Positions 8,653 through 16,721 are shown, counted from the stretch's first letter. The stretch: 64,000 bases of DNA from Erysipelotrichaceae bacterium OPF54 (GCA_022834735.1 BQKD01000001.1:2209659-2273658); one strand, 5' to 3'. Numbers and translations: made by a program. The notes: generated from the letters alone by a model not told the origin.

Positions 8653-8979
8653 CTAGTGTTTTTCCTTCCATTTCTGATAAAGGAAATAAAACAGGACAAC
8701 GACAAGTTGCAACACATAAGTTATTAGCCTAAGCTTAATAAACAACAAATTAAACAAATCATAAACGATCAGTGTGAGAGCAACGACCAGCAATGATCGA
8801 TCCTTTTTATCCTTTGCCTTATTGTATTTAAGCAGGATAGGAACAGGGACAATATAAACGGCAAAACCGATAAAATCATATAGAAAATACATCGTATTGC
8901 TTAACTGCGCTTCATCGATTGCTCCAGGATTGCAGAAATTCACTGACATTACGCCAAGTAGTAAAACTATGATACTCAT
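8653..8979 (-). CDS. Small membrane protein, candidate bacteriocin immunity protein
   Basis: A 108-residue protein with three to four membrane segments and a charged end (YQKWKEKH). It starts 20 bases after the stop of the cysteine-rich precursor gene, in the same direction. It resembles the product of 13638-13949: both have a short first helix, a central helix pair, and a C-terminal pattern RLxxxxYxLQxVVVxxYFxY. Small multi-helix membrane proteins right behind a bacteriocin gene are often immunity proteins. That role is inferred from size, position and the duplicate copy. Confidence 0.65.
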   Translation of the reverse strand: MSIIVLLLGVMSVNFCNPGAIDEAQLSNTMYFLYDFIGFAVYIVPVPILLKYNKAKDKKDRSLLVVALTLIVYDLFNLLFIKLRLITYVLQLVVVLFYFLYQKWKEKH

Positions 8980-8999
8980 ACTCTATTATCTATGACTTA

Positions 9000-9698
9000 T
9001 TAATATGGACAAACATTAACTCGTGTGGTTTGGGCGCAATACATTCCTGCTGGTGCTCCGGTACATGCAGCAATAGCACCTGCATAACATACCATGTAAG
9101 CGATAACCGGATTGGCCCATCCTAAAGCAAGTCCACATCCTAAACCTACTAAAGCTTCACACATTGGGCCTACATTTGTTGAAGTACCTCTGGCTTCATA
9201 TCTTGCACATCGAATCGTATAACATTCTACACGTGGTTCAATTGAATAAACTTGAGTCGTATTTTTTACATAGTCTGTCAATTCGAGTTCACTTTGCTCG
9301 ATATTTTTTTCTGTTCCAAAAACTTCTTCTACTTCATAGTCGCGATTTACTTCAAAAATCAAGGTTCCAGTTACTTCATCATTATCTTTTTGAATGTAAG
9401 AAACTGTAAAATATGAATTTGCTGTATCATTTTTATAGACATTGATACGATCGCTATCATCAATAAACGTGATATTTTCTTGATAATATGAACTGTTCTC
9501 AACGCTATTCATGACCAATTCTTTTTCTTCATCCGTATAGTTCAAAACATCCTCTAATGTTTTATTGATTGATCCATCAGTATCTTCAATACCACAAGTT
9601 GAACATCCTGTACCCTCTGCATTTACTGGCATAGCGGTACCAAAAGCCATTGAAAAACATACACAAGTCATCGAAATGATCGACATTAATTTTTTCAT
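9000..9698 (-). CDS. Secreted cysteine-rich precursor, halocin C8-like C-terminal bacteriocin domain
   Basis: A 232-residue precursor. Residues 1-27 form a signal peptide (FSMAFGTAMPVNAEG). Residues about 28-156 are an acidic domain with one CSTC motif. The last 76 residues, beginning VECYTIRC, hold eight cysteines in an Ala/Gly-rich, hydrophobic background and end NVCPY. The layout (signal, acidic domain, 76-residue Cys-rich tail) matches halocin C8 precursors, where the tail is the bacteriocin and the N-terminal part gives immunity. The family link is from memory of that layout and the cysteine spacing. A strong AAGGAGG site precedes the ATG. A CPHC oxidoreductase is encoded 29 bases upstream and a small membrane protein 20 bases downstream. 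Confidence 0.7.
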   Translation of the reverse strand: MKKLMSIISMTCVCFSMAFGTAMPVNAEGTGCSTCGIEDTDGSINKTLEDVLNYTDEEKELVMNSVENSSYYQENITFIDDSDRINVYKNDTANSYFTVSYIQKDNDEVTGTLIFEVNRDYEVEEVFGTEKNIEQSELELTDYVKNTTQVYSIEPRVECYTIRCARYEARGTSTNVGPMCEALVGLGCGLALGWANPVIAYMVCYAGAIAACTGAPAGMYCAQTTRVNVCPY

Positions 9699-9727
9699 AA
9701 TTTCCTCCTTAAACGTTTCTTTGAAAA

Positions 9728-10153
9728 CTATTGTTTGCTGTTTTCACTAATAAATTCTTTGATCGAAGCATAGTCATTCTCTCCAAAATACATTACTTTT
9801 TGGTTTTCTTTCGTGACATATAAGAACGTTGGAACATAATATACTTCATACAATTCTCGAATATCATCTTTTTCCGCCCGTGACAGTTTATTTGTATCTA
9901 CGTAATAAACTAATAGTTCTGGATCTTCTTCAAAAATTTTATCTAGTTCTTCATAAAACTTTACACAATGAGGGCAATCATCTCGTGAAAAAACGAGATA
10001 ATTCTCTGCTAGGTCATTATCCAACAATTCCTGATAGGTCAATTCAACCAAACCAGTTTGTTGTTGAGGTACCGAATTATGTGCAAACACATATGTACTG
10101 AGCAATAAAGCCAGTACAAAAATAATCGGAATAATTCTTTTGATTTTTTTCAT
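9728..10153 (-). CDS. Exported thioredoxin-fold protein with a CPHC active site
   Basis: A 141-residue protein with an N-terminal membrane anchor or signal (IIPIIFVLALLLSTYVFAH) and a thioredoxin-like domain. The active site is DCPHCVKF near residue 60; the cis-Pro is in YYVPTFLYV. CPHC is the DsbA-type motif, usually oxidising. It ends 29 bases before the Cys-rich precursor and shares its direction, so it probably forms or repairs the disulfides of that product outside the cell. A good GGAGAAAG ribosome site is present. Its upstream region was altered by the ISL3 insertion at 10281. Confidence 0.85.
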   Translation of the reverse strand: MKKIKRIIPIIFVLALLLSTYVFAHNSVPQQQTGLVELTYQELLDNDLAENYLVFSRDDCPHCVKFYEELDKIFEEDPELLVYYVDTNKLSRAEKDDIRELYEVYYVPTFLYVTKENQKVMYFGENDYASIKEFISENSKQ

Positions 10154-10272
10154 ATTCTTTCTCCGTATACTCTTTCAAAAATGCCCTTGATTCTCTTTAA
10201 ATTTAGCTTTTAAACAAGGAGAATCGGGCTTTATCGGGGCAAGATAAGCACATCTCTGATATAAACTACATT

Positions 10273-10280
10273 TCTTTTAA
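10273..10280. repeat. Target duplication, left copy, of the ISL3 element
   Basis: TCTTTTAA occurs at 10273-10280 and again at 11934-11941, exactly outside the two IS ends. Eight bases is the usual duplication for ISL3. Confidence 0.85.
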
Positions 10281-11933
10281 GAGGCATCGGCACTTTCTGT
10301 GGGTTGACCGAGTCCTCCCACTCCCATTTTTCGTTCATTGTCCCGCTTTAAGTGCGTGGTCATCATAGGTTCTGGGGCCTGCCAAGGGTTTAGCGGATGC
10401 GTCCCTTGGCTGGTCCCAGGTTCTATGAGATCCTTGAGCACGTGCGGGCCCATGAACTTTTTTCTTCTACTCAAAATTTCTGTCATATACATAGGCTGGC
10501 TGCAGCTGTCTTCCGATTTCCGAACACGCCAGCCTGATCATGCTGATCAGATTTTCAATGTTTCTGAATCCATACGCTCTGCGTATTATGAGCTTGATCT
10601 TATTGTTCAATGCTTCGATCCTTGCATTCGATACCCCGTATTTCCTCGTATTCGCAATCGATTCCTTGTGCCTCCTGATTTTTTTGCTCAGTTCCACAAA
10701 CTCTTCGATCCGGCTCCTGCATGCCCAGTTCAGCCATTTCTGCAGTTTTTGTTCTGCTTCTTCCATGTCGCAGTGAAATACTTGTCTGAGTCCTTCTTTG
10801 AGCTGATATCCTCTGAATAATTTTGGATAGACCGTTCGGATATAATCCAGATTATCTGCCTGACGGCTTGTAAGATGGTCCGGGTTCTTGCCCAGCGAGT
10901 ATTTCGACGCCTTCAGCACTTTGGATTTCTTCTGCGTCCTCTCTTCTCCTTTGCCTGGACGACCAGCCCGGCGTTTTGGCTCCTTCTTCTCTTCGTTCAG
11001 TGTGTCACGCCATAACCGCCGGCGCATCTGATCCATCGCTTCGATCGCCCACGTTACTACATGATACGGATCAATACAGAACAGTGCATGCGGTGCATAG
11101 TGTTTTACAGTATCCTTGATCCACCGCGCCCCATCTCCTGACACCATCTGTATGGAAGAAATCTGTGTATCGCTGAGCTGTTCGAAGAAAGCAGACAGCA
11201 CTTCTTTGCCGTGCCTGTCGCAGACCCAGATCACTTCGCACGTCTTCTGGTTGACCACTGTTGTCAGATAGGAATAGCCTTTCTTATAGCTGGTTTCATC
11301 GATTCCGATCACTTCCAGATCGTCAAATCGATGTTCAGCTTCTTTCTCTTTGACCTGCGCGGCTCTGAACAAAATATTTCCGACCGTTCTCCAGTGGATA
11401 CGCATCAGCGTGCAGACTTGTTTTCTGGACTGATTCAGAGCCAGATGAGCTACGTGCTGTTCGAATTTTTTGGTAAACCTCGAATCATGGAAAGCCCATT
11501 CGACCTGTTCAGTGACCACACCGTGTTCAGGACACTCGACCCTGTGAAGGTCGGCGACGATATACACTTTCTGGTGTCCGAAATCGAGGGCGCGCCATTT
11601 TCTGGTAGAGGTTCCATTGTCATAGCCAGGGCATTTTTTGCCGCAGTGAGGACAAAGGGCAGCTGCTCTTTTATGAAGAGCGACGTGAATAAAGAAAGTG
11701 GTACCGTTATCGGATTCAGAAATATTTTTAATAGAAGAGGCTTTTAAATTAAGAGAAGATTTGATACATTGGATAGGGGTCATGCGTTATTTTCCTTTCT
11801 GTGTCGCAACGAAAAGGATAACACATTTCCCTTTTTTTATTATCATTTATTTCAAAAGGCAGAATTTCACTTTAAATAAAAGGTAAATCTGCCTTTTTTA
11901 ACGGACTTGACCCACAGAGAGTGCTATAGAGCC
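10281..11933 (-). mobile_element. ISL3-family insertion sequence
   Basis: A 1653-bp element. Its imperfect terminal inverted repeats share GCACTTTCTGTGGGT (left, from 10290) and GCACTCTCTGTGGGT (right, read inward). It is flanked by an 8-bp target duplication and holds one full transposase gene. It is inserted between the short secreted peptide gene and the oxidoreductase gene, so it may cut the operon off from its promoter. Confidence 0.93.
10467..11783 (-). CDS. ISL3 family transposase
   Basis: A 438-residue DDE transposase of normal length. The N-terminal zinc ribbon is CPHCGKKCPGY with a second pair at VECPEHG. Catalytic residues are visible at GIDETSY, SGDGARW and ARIEALNNKIKLI. A basic insertion (KRRAGRPGKGEERTQKKSK) lies after residue 250. 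The frame is complete, so the element could be active. Confidence 0.95.
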   Translation of the reverse strand: MTPIQCIKSSLNLKASSIKNISESDNGTTFFIHVALHKRAAALCPHCGKKCPGYDNGTSTRKWRALDFGHQKVYIVADLHRVECPEHGVVTEQVEWAFHDSRFTKKFEQHVAHLALNQSRKQVCTLMRIHWRTVGNILFRAAQVKEKEAEHRFDDLEVIGIDETSYKKGYSYLTTVVNQKTCEVIWVCDRHGKEVLSAFFEQLSDTQISSIQMVSGDGARWIKDTVKHYAPHALFCIDPYHVVTWAIEAMDQMRRRLWRDTLNEEKKEPKRRAGRPGKGEERTQKKSKVLKASKYSLGKNPDHLTSRQADNLDYIRTVYPKLFRGYQLKEGLRQVFHCDMEEAEQKLQKWLNWACRSRIEEFVELSKKIRRHKESIANTRKYGVSNARIEALNNKIKLIIRRAYGFRNIENLISMIRLACSEIGRQLQPAYVYDRNFE

Positions 11934-11941
11934 TCTTTTAA
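11934..11941. repeat. Target duplication, right copy, of the ISL3 element
   Basis: TCTTTTAA, identical to 10273-10280, lies directly after the right end of the element. Confidence 0.85.
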
Positions 11942-12012
11942 AATAATTATTTTTCATCAATACCTCCTTAACGCACATTAGATACGTATTATTTTAATTC
12001 GTATCATATGAA

Positions 12013-12168
12013 TCATTTTTTTCCATTTGGAGCACCATTAGGATCCATATTTTCCAGCCAGCAGTAATCCGACTTATGATGCTCTTCACATGGTTTTGGA
12101 ACCACAGTTGTTCCTACTACCAACATCAAGCAAAATACTGCCAAAACTCTTTTGATAATTTTTTTCAT
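12013..12168 (-). CDS. Short secreted peptide, candidate pheromone or small bacteriocin
   Basis: A 51-residue product starting MKKIIKRVLAVFCLMLVVG, a clear signal or membrane segment, followed by a hydrophilic tail with two cysteines (PKPCEEHHKSDYCWLENMD) ending NGAPNGKK. The start at 12168 is chosen for its AAGAGGGAA ribosome site; a longer frame to 12201 has none. It is transcribed away from an XRE-TPR regulator whose start is 127 bases away. Short secreted peptides encoded beside such regulators are often their signals, usually cut from the C-terminus. The two cysteines could instead form a disulfide made by the nearby CPHC protein. Confidence 0.6.
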   Translation of the reverse strand: MKKIIKRVLAVFCLMLVVGTTVVPKPCEEHHKSDYCWLENMDPNGAPNGKK

Positions 12169-12230
12169 ATCATTTCCCTCTTTCTTGTTTTTGTAATGCA
12201 ATGATACAATATAGACATATTTGTGTCTGT

Positions 12231-12253
12231 ACTGTTTTTGAGCAAAAAACAGT
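12231..12253. promoter_or_regulatory. Palindrome in the regulator/peptide divergent region, candidate operator
   Basis: ACTGTTTTT and AAAAACAGT are exact inverted copies around a 5-base centre. A weaker one (GACA...TGTC) lies at 12214-12227. Both sit between the divergent peptide and regulator genes, where an autoregulating XRE protein would bind. Confidence 0.5.
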
Positions 12254-12294
12254 TTCTTAATTACAAGTATTACTATTAGTTTTCAAGAAAAGAA

Positions 12295-13581
12295 ATGGAG
12301 TTTGATATAAATATGTTCGATTATTCACGTTTTTACCGTATCTATACCCAGTATTTAAGAAAATATTATGAAGTATCTCAGCAAAACCTAGCAAAAGCCA
12401 TTGAAATTCCGAACAGCTCTTTGAGCAAAATCGAGGCTGGAAAACAGGAAATAGATGAAAAAACTTTCAAAAAGGTGATTGATTTCTTTGAAAAAATCGA
12501 TGAAGATTTCCGTTTTTCGTTCGATCTAAATCTTGTTGAAGAAATGGAATCATGGCTTCGAAAAAGCGTTCATTCTTTTGTGATGATGACTTACGAATCT
12601 ATGGCATTAGATATTAAAAGATTTTTAGAAGAAACAAAATATTTTCATTCATTCGCTTATTTCCATGTACTGCTTTTACAAGCTCTCTATGATAATTTTG
12701 TAGATATTGATTGTATGGAACAAGTAAAGGAACTGATCGATACCAATTATTTTCAAGATGACTATCACCTTGCTGTTTTATATGACCTATACGGAGTATC
12801 TATTTATTCTATGGATAAAAAGATTCTGGGAATACAGGCAGAAGCATTACATACAGCACTTGGATACTGCCATACAATGAAAACGGAAGGTCTGCGTGGA
12901 TTGATTCTCTATCATTTGACCATGAATAAAAAAATCACCGGAGATTTTGCGTCTTCTCTTGAATACTTCGAAGAATGTGAGACGTGCCTTCAAAAAGCCG
13001 GTGCTTATCGTCGCCTAATTTATTCGAAATTAAACAAAGGAAATGTTTATGCAGAACTTCATTTGTATTCTATAGCTGAACAGATATTCAAATCTTTAGA
13101 AAATAGTCAATCACAAATCAATGAACGAGATATTGTTCCACAAATTTCTGAATGTTTATCATGGTATTCTCTTGTTCAAAAAAAATACCATGAAGCGCTT
13201 TTCTATGCAAAAAAGGCTCGAAAAGCTGGCAGCAAGTTTCCAGACATATACATTACAATGGCCTACGCAAACTATAAGCTTGGAAACCGGGAAGAGTCTC
13301 GTCACACCATATTCCAGTTTCGCACCCGCTTTTCATCGAATGTACGAGCAGACTTTATCAGACAATTCTTTGTCCTGCTTGAAAAAAGGATCGATCAAAA
13401 ACCTCTTCCAGACTATCTTGTTGAACGTCTCTTAAAAAAGCTTCCTGATTTTCGGGATGTCGAACTGGAAATGGTCCTTTATCCGTTTCTGACTGAATAC
13501 TATCAGTCGATCGAGGATTATAAAAACGCTTCTATGATCCAGTCACGCTGGATAGACTATCTGCAGCTTACAACAACTTAA
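12295..13581 (+). CDS. XRE-TPR regulator, Rgg/PlcR-like (RRNPP type)
   Basis: A 428-residue cytoplasmic regulator. Residues about 10-70 form an XRE helix-turn-helix (VSQQNLAKAIEIPNSSLSKI). The rest is helical with TPR-like repeats, for example SSLEYFEECETCLQKAGAY and YHEALFYAKKARKAG. This is the layout of peptide-sensing RRNPP regulators. The start may be the internal ATG at 12313, because ATGGAG just upstream could be its ribosome site. It is divergent from a short secreted peptide gene and lies beside two copies of a small membrane protein gene, which fits control of the bacteriocin locus. A C-terminal remnant of a similar protein lies at 48295-49011. Confidence 0.85.
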   Translation: MEFDINMFDYSRFYRIYTQYLRKYYEVSQQNLAKAIEIPNSSLSKIEAGKQEIDEKTFKKVIDFFEKIDEDFRFSFDLNLVEEMESWLRKSVHSFVMMTYESMALDIKRFLEETKYFHSFAYFHVLLLQALYDNFVDIDCMEQVKELIDTNYFQDDYHLAVLYDLYGVSIYSMDKKILGIQAEALHTALGYCHTMKTEGLRGLILYHLTMNKKITGDFASSLEYFEECETCLQKAGAYRRLIYSKLNKGNVYAELHLYSIAEQIFKSLENSQSQINERDIVPQISECLSWYSLVQKKYHEALFYAKKARKAGSKFPDIYITMAYANYKLGNREESRHTIFQFRTRFSSNVRADFIRQFFVLLEKRIDQKPLPDYLVERLLKKLPDFRDVELEMVLYPFLTEYYQSIEDYKNASMIQSRWIDYLQLTTT

Positions 13582-13620
13582 AAAGCGTGATCCGTAACAC
13601 TTTGTTACCAATCACGCTTT
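13582..13620. terminator. Bidirectional terminator between regulator and small membrane protein gene
   Basis: A perfect 10-bp stem AAAGCGTGAT/ATCACGCTTT lies directly after the regulator stop and 18 bases from the end of the convergent gene, so it can serve both. Confidence 0.8.
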
Positions 13621-13637
13621 CTTCCCATTATTCTTCC

Positions 13638-13949
13638 TTATCCTCGGACCTTTATTCTTCTCTGCTCATACACAAAATAAGCAGCAACCACAACAATCTG
13701 CAGTGCATAAGAAAGCCAATTTAATCTAAAAAATAATGAGCAGAACACATCGAAAACACCCAGTCCCAGGATCAGAACATATTTTTCCTTCTCTATTGCT
13801 TTAAACTTTTTTAACAAGTAAAAGAGAATACTGAAAACTACGATCATCGCAAACGTAAATAGCCCGAATTCTTTTCCAGCCGTTTCCAGCTTCTCATAAT
13901 TCGACAACAAAACCGTCAGCAATCCCAACGACATAAATAAATTACTCAT
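13638..13949 (-). CDS. Small membrane protein, second immunity-like copy
   Basis: A 103-residue protein with three to four membrane segments and a basic end (YEQRRIKVRG). Its C-terminal half (RLNWLSYALQIVVVAAYFVY) matches that of the 8653-8979 product (RLITYVLQLVVVLFYFLY). The ribosome site AAAGGAG is good. It stands alone, convergent to the regulator, with two direct repeats upstream at 14134-14182. A stand-alone copy may give protection when the bacteriocin genes are off. The function is inferred only. Confidence 0.65.
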   Translation of the reverse strand: MSNLFMSLGLLTVLLSNYEKLETAGKEFGLFTFAMIVVFSILFYLLKKFKAIEKEKYVLILGLGVFDVFCSLFFRLNWLSYALQIVVVAAYFVYEQRRIKVRG

Positions 13950-14133
13950 ACCCTATTCTCCTTTGTTTCAATAAAATATTAGCACAATGAAATATATTCC
14001 GCCACAGAAATATAAATCCACAGCTATTTACTCCATTTATATTTCCTTGAATTCCATAGTACGCTTTCACTGAAACAAAGCTGAAAGATCGAATTATTGC
14101 TCAGGGACTTCTTCTCATCATAAAAACGTGCAA

Positions 14134-14182
14134 TTTGTAACGTTTTTCGAACGAATTTCGCGCATTTTGTAACGTTTTTCGA
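14134..14182. repeat. Two 17-base direct repeats upstream of the small membrane protein gene
   Basis: TTTGTAACGTTTTTCGA occurs at 14134-14150 and 14166-14182, 32 bases apart, about three helix turns. No gene lies here: the stretch 13950-14214 is otherwise empty. The repeats may be paired binding sites for a regulator of the leftward gene starting at 13949, or part of the downstream end of the acetyltransferase transcript. Confidence 0.7.
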
Positions 14183-14214
14183 TAATAAAAGGAAGTGACT
14201 CACTTTTCACTTCC

Positions 14215-14802
14215 TTATTCATCGACAGAGCGCTGTACCCGGCACGGATTGCCGAACGCCACCACATTGGGCGGGACATCCTTCGTTACTACACTGCCCG
14301 CGCCGATCACACTGTTCTTTCCGATACGGACACCCGGCAACACCACCACATTGGCCCCGATCCATACATTGTCCTCAATAACGATTGCATGATTGGTCTG
14401 CAGACCCTTTTTCCTTAATTCCGGATCGATCGGATGATTCGCCGTCGTCATCGTCACGTTCGGACCGATCTGCACATCATTGCCAATCGTGATCGGACCA
14501 TCATCCACGATCGTCCAGTTGAAATTGATATATACACGATCCCCGAGCGAGAGAAACTTTCCTCCCCAGTTGGCCCGAAACGGCAGTTCGATATGACACC
14601 CTTCTCCGCAGCACGCAAACTGTTCCGCCATAAACTTCTTCTTTTTTTCCTTGTCATCCGCTCCGTATGAATTGAAAACCTCCAGCCTTCTCATGCACTC
14701 TTTCTGCATTGCCTTCAGTTCCGGTGTTCCCGGATCATACAGTTTTCCCGACAGCATATCATCTACTACGCTCATTTTATTCTCTTCTTTCTCTTTCTTC
14801 AT
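14215..14802 (-). CDS. Sugar O-acetyltransferase (maltose/galactoside acetyltransferase type)
   Basis: A 195-residue left-handed beta-helix acetyltransferase that moves acetyl from acetyl-CoA to a sugar hydroxyl. The N-terminal cap ends around [15 protein letters not shown]. Hexapeptide repeats run through [49 protein letters not shown]. The catalytic His is in TANHPID. The ATG at 14802 overlaps the stop of the upstream gene; the ATG at 14775 ([10 protein letters not shown]) gives a more typical family start. The usual substrate range is broad, so I do not name maa or lacA. Confidence 0.88.
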   Translation of the reverse strand: MKKEKEENKMSVVDDMLSGKLYDPGTPELKAMQKECMRRLEVFNSYGADDKEKKKKFMAEQFACCGEGCHIELPFRANWGGKFLSLGDRVYINFNWTIVDDGPITIGNDVQIGPNVTMTTANHPIDPELRKKGLQTNHAIVIEDNVWIGANVVVLPGVRIGKNSVIGAGSVVTKDVPPNVVAFGNPCRVQRSVDE

Positions 14803-15776
14803 TCATCTTCCATCCCCTCCATCAGCAGCCGCTCAAGCTCGCGGGGAACATGCCTTGCGCCCCGCACCGCCTTCAGACCGTATTTCTTCAATACCTCGAT
14901 CGTGAATTCATCCTTATACTCTTTCACCTTTCTGAGTTCCATCGTCTTTTGCGCCAGGTCGATTTCTGTCACCACGCACTGAAACCGGACCTGCTGTATG
15001 GGTGCGCTCACATAAATGAACACCCGGTCCCCTTTTTGAAAATTCGCCTTGCGATGCCAGATTATCGTATCGTTTTCGCGAAAACCTCTGGCCACATCAT
15101 AAATATCCGGCTTGGACGGAATGACCCAGCCCTTCGCGCTCGTTTCAGTAAACGCATGGCTCTGGCTGATCCGTTCCATGATCTCGTCATCTTCCAGCGT
15201 ACCGTCAAGCACGATCGAGATCCAGTACGTCTTGTTCATATGATACGCAGGCTCATATCCTGCCCTGTCCAAAAGCGCAGTCACCATCTTTTTGTCCAGC
15301 TTGACGTTGAGCAGCGTTTCCTTCTCCTTTTCATTCCGTTTATGATCAATTATGATCCCGTACCACTTTTCATTATCCGGATTGCGGAACACGCCCGTCT
15401 CTTTATCGTTTTTGAACAGGAACTGCGGCACATCATTATATGTTTCTTTTATTCTTCCTGCGATCCGGTTCGCCTGCTCATTCGCAAACCACACATCTTC
15501 ATAAGCCGTTTCCATCAGATCGTTCAGGATGTGTTCGATCTCTTCTTTCAGGCGCAGCACGAACTCGCCCTCGCCCACCTTGTAGCCAATATATTCCTCT
15601 TCGAACGCCGTATCGATCACCTTGTAGGCCGTTTTGTGCCCAGCAATCTCCACTTCCAGCCGGAATTCGCCCCCAAGAAGCAAAAAACACTTCTTCCATG
15701 CTCCGTTTTCCTTTTTGAATCCGGCCCTCTCGATCTTTTCGATCACCGGCCTCTTTTTCTTCCATCGCTCTTCCAT
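14799..15776 (-). CDS. MmcQ/YjbR-like protein with C-terminal EVE/PUA-like domain
   Basis: 325 residues. The middle part (about 95-205) carries the MmcQ/YjbR pattern, including [14 protein letters not shown] and a Lys-Asp rich segment [14 protein letters not shown], and ends with YWISIVLDG. The last 110 residues ([26 protein letters not shown], then [17 protein letters not shown]) look like an EVE domain of the PUA fold, which can bind modified bases. No biochemical role is established for this fusion. It is coupled to the acetyltransferase gene by a 4-base overlap. Confidence 0.75.
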   Translation of the reverse strand: MEERWKKKRPVIEKIERAGFKKENGAWKKCFLLLGGEFRLEVEIAGHKTAYKVIDTAFEEEYIGYKVGEGEFVLRLKEEIEHILNDLMETAYEDVWFANEQANRIAGRIKETYNDVPQFLFKNDKETGVFRNPDNEKWYGIIIDHKRNEKEKETLLNVKLDKKMVTALLDRAGYEPAYHMNKTYWISIVLDGTLEDDEIMERISQSHAFTETSAKGWVIPSKPDIYDVARGFRENDTIIWHRKANFQKGDRVFIYVSAPIQQVRFQCVVTEIDLAQKTMELRKVKEYKDEFTIEVLKKYGLKAVRGARHVPRELERLLMEGMEDE

Positions 15777-15806
15777 ACTTCCACTCTACCAAAACTGCCC
15801 CAAAAG

Positions 15807-15833
15807 AAAAAGACCGGTTTCCCGATCTTTTTT
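15807..15833 (-). terminator. Terminator after metQ
   Basis: A stem-loop with AAAAAGACCGG and CCGATCTTTTTT arms lies about 15 bases beyond the metQ stop; both sides have A/T runs, so it may work for both strands. Confidence 0.7.
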
Positions 15834-15847
15834 CGTCTTTCGCTGTC

Positions 15848-16690
15848 TTATTTTGCTGCCTGGACCGTATCGCCAAAGTTTTCAGCGATGAACGCCTTGA
15901 TATCATCCGACTTCAGCACTTTGACAAGTTCCTGGACCGCCTCGTTATCCTTGTTGGCTTCCTTGACCGCGATCACATTCGCATACAGCTGGGCAGCCTC
16001 GCTGTCCGCATCCTCCTGCGCTCTCAGATATTGCGTGATATCCGCATCCAGCGCATAGTTTCCATTCACGACAACGACAGGAACATCTTTGATCCTTGAA
16101 GGGATCTGGTCTGCCGCGATCTCCACGATCTCGACATTTTTCGGGTTTTCCTTGATATCGGCAGCCGTCGCCTTGTCGATCGTCGCATCCTCGTTCAATG
16201 TGATGATCCCCAGATCCTGAAGCAGGAACAGGGCACGCGCCTCGTTGGTCGCGTCATTCGGAACAACGACCTGATCGCCCTCTTTCAGATTATCCAGACT
16301 GATTTCTTCCAGCGTTTCGGAATAAGCGCCCATCGGCTCATAGTGGATCGATCCGGCACTGACAAGATATCCGTCATCCCCTTCGGAATAGCCGCTGTCC
16401 GCATTGTAGCTGTCAAGATACGGCTGATGCTGGAAGTAGTTGGCATCCAGCGAACCGTCGCTCGTCGAAGGATTGATATTCGGATAATCCGAGAATTCTG
16501 TGATCTCGAGCGTATAGCCATCCTTTTCCATGAGCTTCTTTGCTTCTTCGAGGATCACGGCATGCGGCGAAGTCGTCGCCCCCACCTTGATCGTTTTGGA
16601 ATCCGTTTCTTCGTTCGCCGACGAAGATCCGCACGCTGTCAGAGCCAGCGCAATACCTGCAGCCGCAGCCACCTTGAGTAATTTGTTCAT
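15848..16690 (-). CDS. metQ: Methionine ABC transporter, substrate-binding lipoprotein
   Basis: A 280-residue NlpA/MetQ lipoprotein. The signal peptide ends LALTACGSSS with the lipobox Cys at about residue 20. Family motifs include KVGATTSPHAVILEEAKKLM and DANYFQHQPYLDSYN, followed by VVPNDATNEARALFLLQ. It binds methionine outside the cell for the MetNI channel. It is the last gene of metNIQ, 31 bases after metI, and the operon begins with a Met-specific T-box. Confidence 0.95.
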   Translation of the reverse strand: MNKLLKVAAAAGIALALTACGSSSANEETDSKTIKVGATTSPHAVILEEAKKLMEKDGYTLEITEFSDYPNINPSTSDGSLDANYFQHQPYLDSYNADSGYSEGDDGYLVSAGSIHYEPMGAYSETLEEISLDNLKEGDQVVVPNDATNEARALFLLQDLGIITLNEDATIDKATAADIKENPKNVEIVEIAADQIPSRIKDVPVVVVNGNYALDADITQYLRAQEDADSEAAQLYANVIAVKEANKDNEAVQELVKVLKSDDIKAFIAENFGDTVQAAK

Positions 16691-16721
16691 TTCTTTTCTC
16701 CTCCTGAATTTTTCTTAAAAC

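Larger units (their letters stand above)
10231..11957 (-). pseudogene. Short peptide gene split by the ISL3 insertion
   Basis: On the minus strand an ATG at 11955-11957 has a good AAGGAGG site 5 bases upstream and reads MKNNYFKR up to the target duplication. Removing the element and one duplication copy continues in frame as NVVYIRDVLILPR and a TAA at 10231. The original product would be a 21-residue basic peptide. It has no clear signal peptide. It may be a leader peptide or simply a chance frame, but the ribosome site and the position upstream of the oxidoreductase gene make it worth noting. Confidence 0.4.

Noticed and set aside
12231..12253. Terminator for the palindrome between peptide and regulator genes
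   Set aside because: It lies in a divergent promoter region where no transcript should end; an operator is more likely, though not shown.
14709..16058. A 449-codon plus-strand frame opposite the acetyltransferase and MmcQ/EVE-like genes
   Set aside because: It is antisense to well-supported genes and its product is rich in His, Arg and Phe with no recognisable domain.
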